Source: CAZODA01 sp964578485 (GTDB lineage: Bacteria; Bacteroidota; Bacteroidia; Bacteroidales; Marinilabiliaceae). From it: a DNA stretch of 33,241 bases. The number at the start of each line of letters is the position of its first letter. Positions within the stretch are counted from its first letter, which is position 1. Of this stretch, positions 17,590-24,049 are shown one piece after another. The position numbers and the translations under genes are program-made. The notes below the pieces were generated by a model. The model ran no database searches, was not told the origin of the DNA, and was given only the letters and a program-made list of their open reading frames with translations. Location: the NCBI GenBank assembly GCA_964578485.1, contig CAZODA010000035.1, forward strand, positions 1 to 33,241, in the 5' to 3' direction.

Positions 17590-18539
17590 CTATTCTTAAT
17601 TATGCTAAAAAAGGTACCTGTTAAAAAGAAGGGAGTTAATAAAATTAATAAGACTGCTTGGAGCTGGAATTTGTTGATATATAAATCTTTTATACTTATT
17701 AAAAACAGCTCTTGTGCACTCATTGGTGATAACCAATTAGTTAAGGCATGAATATGTTTTAAATGTCGTTTAAAATATAATTTCCATGAATTAATTTCAA
17801 TTAATTTTAAAAATTTAAAGTAATGAGTAAACGAAATAATTATTTGTTCTTTCTGTGAAAGGGAAGTCCAAACTCCTGTTCCTGTGACTCGATATACTGC
17901 GGTATGCCGTTCTAAACAAACAAAATCACCATATTTCGAGAGATAATATGCTAAAAATTTGTCTCCAGAAGGTTGATCTCCTAAACCTTCCAAAAATGTA
18001 TCCAAATTTTTAATATTTCTAAAGAATATTGTACGTGTTGGTGGAATAAAACCATTTAATACATCTTTGGTTTTTTTTACTCCATTTTGAGTATTGTTAT
18101 TAAAATTAAATTTGTTATTGTTTAATACATATTGGTAGCTATAAACTAAAGAAAAATTGCTGGTTTTTTCTAATATTTCATATTGCATTTGAAGCTTTTT
18201 AGGATCTATCCAATAATCGTCTCCTTCGCAAAGGGCAAAATACTTACCTGAGCATTCTCTTAATGTTCTAACAAAATTACCCATCATTCCCAAATTTTTC
18301 ACTGGTTTTGGCAACAATTTAATTATACTAGGGTGTTTGTTTTGATATTCTTCACAAATTTTTCTTGTATCATCTTCACTAGCATCTTCCCCAATGACCA
18401 ATTGAATTGGAAATGAGGTCTCTTGCATTATCACACTTTCAATCGCGTCTTTAATATATTTTTCGTGATTATAGGTAATCATACAGATGCTTACTACTGG
18501 AATTATGCTATGGTTTTCTTCTATCACATCATCTATCAT
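17559..18539 (-). CDS. GT2-family glycosyltransferase (paralogue B)
   Basis: This GT2 enzyme has 326 residues from the ATG at 18539. It carries VSICMITYNHEKYIKDAIES, VIGEDASEDDTRKICEEYQ and ALCEGDDYWIDPKKL, parallel to paralogue A. A C-terminal hydrophobic segment (LQAVLLILLTPFFLTGTF) suggests a membrane anchor. The frame extends to an ATG at 18563, but the ATG at 18539 forms a 4-bp ATGA overlap with the stop of the upstream acyltransferase, which is the usual coupled arrangement, so it is preferred. Function is sugar addition at the cytoplasmic membrane; donor unknown. Confidence 0.85.
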   Translation of the reverse strand: MIDDVIEENHSIIPVVSICMITYNHEKYIKDAIESVIMQETSFPIQLVIGEDASEDDTRKICEEYQNKHPSIIKLLPKPVKNLGMMGNFVRTLRECSGKYFALCEGDDYWIDPKKLQMQYEILEKTSNFSLVYSYQYVLNNNKFNFNNNTQNGVKKTKDVLNGFIPPTRTIFFRNIKNLDTFLEGLGDQPSGDKFLAYYLSKYGDFVCLERHTAVYRVTGTGVWTSLSQKEQIIISFTHYFKFLKLIEINSWKLYFKRHLKHIHALTNWLSPMSAQELFLISIKDLYINKFQLQAVLLILLTPFFLTGTFFSIIKNRWRKIKPLKR

Positions 18540-19078
18540 ATTTCGATTGACAATTTTAAGCATCTTCTATCTCGTTCTTTAATTCTTTGTGCAGGTACCC
18601 CTGCATAAATATTCCATTCTTGCAAATCTGAATTAACAAAACTCATAGCACCAACAGCTACCCCCTCTCCGATAGTTGTATTTGGCATTATTATGCTTCC
18701 TGCTCCAATTTGAGACAGCCTTTTTATTAGTATCACACCCCCTGTAACTTCAGTAAACTGTTCAGGGACCATTGGGCTTATTAGATGTTGTCCGGAAAAG
18801 TCATCTGTAGCGCTAAATAGTATGCACCGAGGAGAAAGGCCGGTAAAATCTTCCATTTCAATTCCAAATTTTCCATAGAGTGCAGAATATGCTCCTATAT
18901 GTATGTAGCTACCAAGTTGTATGTCTCCTGACAAAATGCAGAAATCATCAATCCTCACATTGGAGCCAATAGAAATTAGTTCAGGACTGTATATTGATGC
19001 TTTGTCAGATATAAGCACATTAGTACCACATTTTTTAAACCCTAATCTCCTGATCGCTTTTGTATTTAAAAAAGCCAT
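18536..19078 (-). CDS. Hexapeptide-repeat sugar acyltransferase
   Basis: This 180-residue left-handed beta-helix acyltransferase shows imperfect hexapeptide turns throughout: VLISDKASIYSPELISIGSN, DIQLGSYIHIGAYSALYG, IGAGSIIMPNTTIGEGVAVG, and the closing NIYAGVPAQRIKERD. It resembles the galactoside/maltose acetyltransferase group found beside sugar aminotransferases. Lying 1 bp downstream of the aminotransferase, it likely N-acetylates the amino sugar that enzyme makes, from acetyl-CoA in the cytoplasm. It has no CysE-like helical N-terminus, so it is distinct from the enzyme at 12873. Substrate assignment rests on context. Confidence 0.78.
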   Translation of the reverse strand: MAFLNTKAIRRLGFKKCGTNVLISDKASIYSPELISIGSNVRIDDFCILSGDIQLGSYIHIGAYSALYGKFGIEMEDFTGLSPRCILFSATDDFSGQHLISPMVPEQFTEVTGGVILIKRLSQIGAGSIIMPNTTIGEGVAVGAMSFVNSDLQEWNIYAGVPAQRIKERDRRCLKLSIEI

Positions 19079-19079
19079 T

Positions 19080-20192
19080 TTATAAAGCGTTTTTTATTAT
19101 TGAGCAGATGTGTTTTACGTTCTCTAAGTCCAAATCAGCATATATCGGTAAGCAGATCACTTTTTCTGCAACATCATTAGCTATGGGCAGATTGGCGGGT
19201 ATGGCAGAAGGTAATCCTTTGTAGGTAGGAAAATTGCTGATAAGCGGATAAAAATATCTTCGCGAAAAGATATCATGGGTTTTTAAGTACTCATAAAATT
19301 CATCTCGGCTAAGACCGTATTTCTTTTCATCTATTAAAATAGGAAAATAAGAGTAGGCATGCTTAATGCCGGGAAGATCCGGAAGACAGCTTATACCTTG
19401 AATCTGTGATAACTCCTTATGATATAACTCATTTATTTGCTTACATCTTTCACGCGCTGCATCTATGTGCTTAAGTTGTAGCAATCCAAAAGCAGCCTGC
19501 ACTTCATTCATTTTGGCATTGATGCCGGGTGCTACAACAGTAGTTTCTCCCCTAAACCCAAAATTCTTAAGATCATCAATATGTCGCTTCATTTTTTCAT
19601 CATGACATATAATGGCTCCACCCTCGAAGGTATTGAATACCTTAGTGGCATGAAAGCTAAGTGTGCTAAGATCACCAAAATTAAGAATCGATTGGCCATT
19701 GACTTCCACTCCAAAGGCGTGAGCTGCATCATAGATTAGTTTAAGGTTGTATGTATCAGCTAATCTTTGAAAAGCATCGAGATCGCAGGGATTGCCATAA
19801 ACGTGTACTGGCATAATTGCAGTAGTAGTGGGAGTTATAGCTGCTTCTACTTTCTTAGGATCAAGATTATAGGTATGAGGTTCTATATCTGCAAATACAG
19901 GTTTTATCTTATTCCACCACAAGGCATGGGTTGTAGCTACAAAGCTAAAGGGCGTTGTGATAACTTCGCCACTAATTCGAAGCGCCTGCAGTGCCGTAAT
20001 AAGAGCAAGAGTACCGTTGCTAAACAAACAAATATGTTTAACACCTAAATAATCACATAGTTCTTGTTCCAATTGTTGATGAAACTGTCCGTTATTTGTA
20101 AGCCATTTCGATTCCCATATCTTTTCAAGATAAGGTATAAATTCCTCCAAGTCCGGTAATAGAGGTTGAGTGACTAATATTTTATTGGCCAT
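19080..20192 (-). CDS. DegT/DnrJ/EryC1 sugar aminotransferase (VioA-like)
   Basis: This 370-residue PLP enzyme opens MANKILVTQPLLPDLEEFIP and carries KWLTNNGQF, FSNGTLALITALQAL, the PLP-ring aspartate D155 in YDAAHAFGVEV, and the Schiff-base lysine K184 in SFHATKVFNTFEGG. It aminates a nucleotide-linked keto-6-deoxy sugar. Sequence character and the adjacent acetyltransferase suggest a dTDP-4-amino-4,6-dideoxyglucose (VioA) or related product. It is the first gene of the minus-strand operon, below a promoter candidate at 20240-20270. It is distinct from the WecE-type enzyme at 5084, so the locus probably makes two amino sugars. Confidence 0.85.
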   Translation of the reverse strand: MANKILVTQPLLPDLEEFIPYLEKIWESKWLTNNGQFHQQLEQELCDYLGVKHICLFSNGTLALITALQALRISGEVITTPFSFVATTHALWWNKIKPVFADIEPHTYNLDPKKVEAAITPTTTAIMPVHVYGNPCDLDAFQRLADTYNLKLIYDAAHAFGVEVNGQSILNFGDLSTLSFHATKVFNTFEGGAIICHDEKMKRHIDDLKNFGFRGETTVVAPGINAKMNEVQAAFGLLQLKHIDAARERCKQINELYHKELSQIQGISCLPDLPGIKHAYSYFPILIDEKKYGLSRDEFYEYLKTHDIFSRRYFYPLISNFPTYKGLPSAIPANLPIANDVAEKVICLPIYADLDLENVKHICSIIKNAL

Positions 20193-20239
20193 ATTTATTT
20201 TTTAATAAAGGGTTGAATATTAAGAGATGCTTATTTAGT

Positions 20240-20270
20240 AAAACATACTCTCTGTGCGCAATACTGCAAT
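20240..20270 (-). promoter_or_regulatory. Bacteroidota-type promoter for the minus-strand glycan operon
   Basis: On the minus strand, ATTG (20267-20270) is followed by exactly 19 bp and then TATGTTTT (20240-20247). This is close to the TTTG-N19-TAnnTTTG consensus, with one mismatch in each box. It lies about 48 bp ahead of the aminotransferase start at 20192 and could drive the whole run of genes down to 7797. Confidence 0.5.
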
Positions 20271-20521
20271 CATTTCAATGCTGTCGAATGCTTATATGCT
20301 ACTGTAACAAAAGAGTAAACAAATGTTCAATTGAATGTTTGTTTTACTTATGAAAGTATGGATCAGATTAATGGCGGAAATTTTAATTCTTTTATTGTTA
20401 TTTTTTTTGCATTATTTCCTTTGATGCATATTAACTGAAACTCCAAAATCAAAAACTAATGATTAATAATTGTTCCTTGATTGTTGATTCATTGATAATT
20501 GATCATTGTTCATTGTTCACT

Positions 20522-20620
20522 GTAATAGCTTCGCCTCGGTGGATCACAGAAGCAACCCTCCAAGGCAATGTCAAATTTAACTTAAATACAGCAAATAACA
20601 AAGTAGCTAATAAATTCTAA
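20522..20620 (-). repeat. Hairpin-bearing intergenic repeat, right copy
   Basis: This is the inverted counterpart of 1272-1370. The core hairpin has arms gcctcggtgg (20533-20542) and ccctccaaggc (20556-20566). Arm bases differ from the left copy, but pairing is kept. It lies between the ABC flippase gene and the minus-strand glycan operon. Confidence 0.65.
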
Positions 20621-20695
20621 AACTGCTTAAATCATCAATCAAAGATGCTTAGAAAACACATTGATAAAGAAATATTGTAAGGGAAGTATAGACAA

Positions 20696-22474
20696 TTAAA
20701 CAATTTCATCATAAAGTATTTCTCCGTGGAGTTTGCCATGAGCTACTTTTACAATACGATTACAGTATTTAAGTGTTGTTTTTCGGTGGGCAATAATAAT
20801 GAGGGTTAATTCACCATCAGCCAAGTTTCGAATTGATTCAGTGATTTCTTCTTCAGTTTTTGAATCAAGTGCTGAAGTGGCTTCATCAAAAAATAACACA
20901 TCGGCTCCGGCATAAAGAGCCCTTGCTATGCCGACTCGTTGACGTTGACCACCCGATAATTTAGTCCCTCGTTCTCCAATATTTGTATGGATAGTTTTAG
21001 GCAGGGTTTGAATAAAATCCCATAAAGAAGCTTGTTTAAGTGCCCGCTCCAAACGAAGTAAATCCACCTCCTTGTCTTTAAGTCCGAAGGCCACATTTTC
21101 AGCAATGGAACTGTCAATTATATAAACTTCTTGTTGAACATAGCCTATTCGGTCGCGCCAGGACTTAAGGGTCTCTTTATTCAAAGTAATATCATCTATG
21201 ATAATTTCACCCTCTGTCGGCTCCCAAAATCCAAGAAGCAGATTCATAAGGGTGGTCTTGCCTGAGCCTGATTCTCCTATTAAACCAATGTTTTCTCCTT
21301 TTTTTATGCTTAGATTAATATTGCTAAGGACTTCGTTATTTGCATCGGGAAATTGAAATGAAAGATCTTTAATTTCAATTGCTTTATTAAATTCAATTTT
21401 ATGATCCTGAACTTTGTCAGGCACAAAACCGGTTGCTTCTCCAATAATGTCAAAGGTATATTGATAACCTTTGATACTGATAAGGGCTAACATTATACGG
21501 TTGGTAGATGGAAGAATACGATAGGCAGCAAGGGCATATATTCCAAGGAGGGCAGCCAAACCGGCACGATCGGGCAGAAACCATAAACCATAGGCTGTTA
21601 TGGCAAAAACAGTGATAACCATACCTGTTTCCAAAACCTTGGTAGGTGCTGCATTATACACTGTGCGTCTAATGTTTAGCTTTACAATACGACCAATATA
21701 ATCTGCAATACGCTTCCGAAAAATTGCCTGTGTATTTGTGATTTCCACATCGGGATAACCATGGACACTTTGAAAAATACTTTTTGTAAGCTTGGGAGCT
21801 ATAGTATTTGCTTCTTTTTCAAGCCTGAGAGCTCTATCCTTAACCCAAGAGTAAAAAAGAAAAAATACGGGTAAAACGGTTATTGTTAAGAGTATAATAG
21901 CCTTTGGATCGTAAAGAAAAAGACCTACAAGAATAAGTACTAATATAAACAGCTCATTGAGCAGATTAAAAAGTGGCAGAACTATTTGATTTGCAAACTG
22001 GCTGGGAATTGTATTGATATTACGAAGTATAATATTGGAGTTGGTTTTTTTAAAAAAAGGAAAGCCTCTGCTGTAATACAACTGATGCAGCTTGTTGGCG
22101 AAATATTGATATAGGGACAAGGAAAAGCGTGCTTGGGAACGTATAATTAAAATACTTGCAATATTTTTTAAAATGATGGCTGCAACTATAAGTCCGGCAA
22201 GAGTAAGAATGAATTGGTTTTCGGATCTAAAACCAACTATTGTATATACTTTGCTGACAAGATGGTGAGATTGTATAACTCCGGGTTGCAAAATAACAGA
22301 AAAAAGAGGTAAGAATGCGGCCAAACCGATCAACTCAAACATGGAGTTCAGAAAGAGAAGGACAATCATTTTAAAGGACTTCCTATGATAAGCCGGAGGC
22401 AAAACCTGTCTAAGCTGTAAAATAGTCCCAACTATTAAATTGTTTTTAATTAAGTCCTTTACTTTTTGATACAT
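20696..22474 (-). CDS. ABC transporter, lipid-linked glycan flippase type (PglK/MsbA-like)
   Basis: This 592-residue half-transporter has an N-terminal six-helix exporter domain and a C-terminal ATPase domain. The ATPase domain shows Walker A GESGSGKTT (about 400-408), a Q-loop at RIGYVQQE, signature LSGGQRQRVG (about 506), Walker B VLFFDEATSALD (about 526) and H-loop IIAHR. Exporters of this kind flip lipid-linked oligosaccharides, as PglK does. No Wzx gene is seen, so this may be the flippase for the locus. Start: the frame reaches 22525, but that codon is TTG and overlaps the -7 box of a good promoter (22523-22553), so the first ATG at 22474 is chosen. Confidence 0.87.
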   Translation of the reverse strand: MYQKVKDLIKNNLIVGTILQLRQVLPPAYHRKSFKMIVLLFLNSMFELIGLAAFLPLFSVILQPGVIQSHHLVSKVYTIVGFRSENQFILTLAGLIVAAIILKNIASILIIRSQARFSLSLYQYFANKLHQLYYSRGFPFFKKTNSNIILRNINTIPSQFANQIVLPLFNLLNELFILVLILVGLFLYDPKAIILLTITVLPVFFLFYSWVKDRALRLEKEANTIAPKLTKSIFQSVHGYPDVEITNTQAIFRKRIADYIGRIVKLNIRRTVYNAAPTKVLETGMVITVFAITAYGLWFLPDRAGLAALLGIYALAAYRILPSTNRIMLALISIKGYQYTFDIIGEATGFVPDKVQDHKIEFNKAIEIKDLSFQFPDANNEVLSNINLSIKKGENIGLIGESGSGKTTLMNLLLGFWEPTEGEIIIDDITLNKETLKSWRDRIGYVQQEVYIIDSSIAENVAFGLKDKEVDLLRLERALKQASLWDFIQTLPKTIHTNIGERGTKLSGGQRQRVGIARALYAGADVLFFDEATSALDSKTEEEITESIRNLADGELTLIIIAHRKTTLKYCNRIVKVAHGKLHGEILYDEIV

Positions 22475-22522
22475 AATGCTATCAGTTTCATATTCTTCTA
22501 TGCCACTCCCCTTAATAGCGGT

Positions 22523-22553
22523 CAAAATTAGTATAATTGAACTTAATAACGAA
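22523..22553 (-). promoter_or_regulatory. Bacteroidota-type promoter for the ABC flippase gene
   Basis: On the minus strand, TTCG (22550-22553) is followed by 19 bp and then TAATTTTG (22523-22530), a perfect -7 box with one mismatch at -33. Transcription would start around 22515, which places the ATG at 22474 about 40 bp downstream and excludes the longer TTG-started frame. Confidence 0.6.
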
Positions 22554-22589
22554 AAAAACCGGAACTTGTTTCAAAAGGTTGCTTCCTTA

Positions 22590-22690
22590 ATAATCCCGAA
22601 ATAATTATTTAAAAAAAAGTAATTGTCATCCTCATTTTTTATCTTCAAAGAATCGAAGACCTAACTTTAATAAACAGATGCACTACGTCG
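22590..22690 (+). repeat. Island repeat type 1, copy A
   Basis: About 100 bp matches 26970-27069 in the same orientation (by eye about four fifths identical). Shared words include tgtcatcctcatttttt and cgaagac. The last 50 bp also matches, in inverted orientation, the 27913-27965 and 32334-32386 parts of the longer type 2 repeat. It begins the accessory island just upstream of the PIN-gene leader. Confidence 0.7.
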
Positions 22691-22744
22691 TAATTGTACC
22701 AACAAGCCATCTCCTTTCAAATATCTTTATTATAAAGAATTAAC

Positions 22745-22829
22745 ACTCATTTTAACCTTTATAAAACATCTTGTAACTTTTTTATATTATTGCGTATATT
22801 GGTGTGTTAGCAGCAAGCGTAAGATAACC
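22745..22829 (+). promoter_or_regulatory. Shared promoter leader, copy A (PIN gene)
   Basis: This stretch is nearly the same as 28386-28473, including an exact 20-bp run starting cttttttatatta and continuing to gcgtatatt. It holds TTG (22771-22773), 21 bp, then TATATTGG (22795-22802), an imperfect Bacteroidota promoter. It ends with GTTAGCAGCA (22806-22815), which is the exact reverse complement of TGCTGCTAAC at 29523-29532. The PIN gene starts 7 bp after the shared segment. Confidence 0.55.
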
Positions 22830-22835
22830 TATAGT

Positions 22836-23882
22836 ATGAACATATTTATAGACTCAAATATATTGTATCAAGACTACTTCTTTGAAAATAAGTCAAACAA
22901 GAAGTTACTAGAATATTGCAAAGAAGGTTTGCTCAATTTACATATGTCTGAAATTGTAAGACTTGAACTTAAACGACAATTTCAAAAAGAAATTGAAAGT
23001 AAAAACACCGAACTTCAAAAATTAATCAAAGAATTAAAACGACTAAAAGTCGAACGAGAAATAAATGTTATTCCTATTGACGAGCATTTAAACAAGTTTG
23101 ACACTTTCTATAATCGCCTAAACTCATTTGACAACTTTTTTATTATACATTACAAAAATGAATTTCTACCTGACATTATAGACAGGGCGATTAATCGTAG
23201 AAAGCCCTTTACAGAAGAAAAGTCGGAGTTAAAGGATGCTATAATATGGAAAACTTATTCTGATTTTGTTGAAACTAATAACACGTCTGATTGTGTTTTA
23301 TTGACAAATAATACGTCTGATTTTTGCGACAAAAAAGACAAATCAAAAATCCATTCAGACTTAACCACTGACACTAATAAATTTTCAGTCATTAATAGCT
23401 CATACGACTTCATAAAAATATATGCAAAAGAACTTGAGAGTCCAGACAACAAGTTTTTAGCCTACATGAAGCAAATAGACGTTGATGACAATTTTACTAT
23501 AGAAATTATAACGAAGAATTTTGAGAAAAACATTGAAGAAGAAATGCATAATAGAATTGACAATATGCACCCTTACGACCTTATAGACATAGATTACTTA
23601 TTAGACGGACAATTGGTAAGTTATGGTTGCGAAATCTTGGAATGTTCAGATGTAGAATATGAAGTACTCAACGATACAGCCCTTGTTTCGGGCATTGTAT
23701 ATGCTTGTTGTGAAGTTGAAATATTAGAATACAATGCGGTTAGAGATCCAGGGGAAGACTCATATAGAAGCATAGATGAAGTTAACGTTACATTTAAAAT
23801 TCATTTTAACTTTGATATGAAAAAGGACGAAGTTTATTCAGACTTTGAAATAACAGATATAAGCATTTCAGACGTAGATTAA
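22836..23882 (+). CDS. PIN-domain nuclease, DUF4935 type
   Basis: This 348-residue protein has an N-terminal PIN domain (about 1-200) of the DUF4935 kind. The acidic residues expected for metal-dependent RNA cleavage are present: D6 in FIDSNILYQDYF, E39 in MSEIVRLEL, D134 in KDAIIWKTY and D162 in LLTNNTSDF. A lysine-rich helical insert lies at about 45-75. The C-terminal 150 residues are rich in acidic and aromatic residues, probably beta-structured, and I do not recognise them. No antitoxin gene precedes it, so it is more likely a defence effector or a stand-alone ribonuclease than a VapC toxin. It is expressed from the shared leader at 22745. Confidence 0.75.
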   Translation: MNIFIDSNILYQDYFFENKSNKKLLEYCKEGLLNLHMSEIVRLELKRQFQKEIESKNTELQKLIKELKRLKVEREINVIPIDEHLNKFDTFYNRLNSFDNFFIIHYKNEFLPDIIDRAINRRKPFTEEKSELKDAIIWKTYSDFVETNNTSDCVLLTNNTSDFCDKKDKSKIHSDLTTDTNKFSVINSSYDFIKIYAKELESPDNKFLAYMKQIDVDDNFTIEIITKNFEKNIEEEMHNRIDNMHPYDLIDIDYLLDGQLVSYGCEILECSDVEYEVLNDTALVSGIVYACCEVEILEYNAVRDPGEDSYRSIDEVNVTFKIHFNFDMKKDEVYSDFEITDISISDVD

Positions 23883-23885
23883 AAA

Positions 23886-24024
23886 CGCCAGCTACCAACA
23901 CGGGTTTTGCGTCAGGCGGGATAACGTGCAAACTTGGAACTTTGTGCTTCTAATGAACTTAAGTAATAAATTGAAACTTTGTGCTCCGAAACCCGACCGA
24001 ATGCAAAGCCCCGGAACGTTAGCG
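23886..24024 (+). repeat. 139-bp attC-like inverted repeat
   Basis: The arms 23886-23920 and 23992-24024 pair imperfectly; for example cgggttttgcg faces gcaaagccccgg, and the outer ends are agctaccaac and acgttagcg. The loop between contains two copies of aactttgtgct. Size, imperfect arms and GTTAGC-like end resemble integron attC sites, though the ends depart from the RYYYAAC/GTTRRRY consensus. A terminator is less likely because no T-run follows. Confidence 0.45.
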
Positions 24025-24049
24025 ATAATTAAAAAAACAGACAACATAG

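Larger units (their letters stand above)
20193..20695. other. Intergenic region with promoter, AT-rich repeat and hairpin repeat
   Basis: No gene is visible. The stretch holds the minus-strand promoter candidate (20240-20270), a low-complexity run of attgttcattg-like words at about 20455-20525, and the right copy of the inverted hairpin repeat (20522-20620). Confidence 0.6.

Noticed and set aside
22836..24024. PIN gene as a VapC toxin of a toxin-antitoxin pair
   Set aside because: The protein is more than twice the usual VapC length and no small antitoxin gene is next to it.
23886..24024. 139-bp inverted repeat as a simple intrinsic terminator
   Set aside because: The arms are too long and imperfect, the loop is about 70 bp, and no T-run follows.
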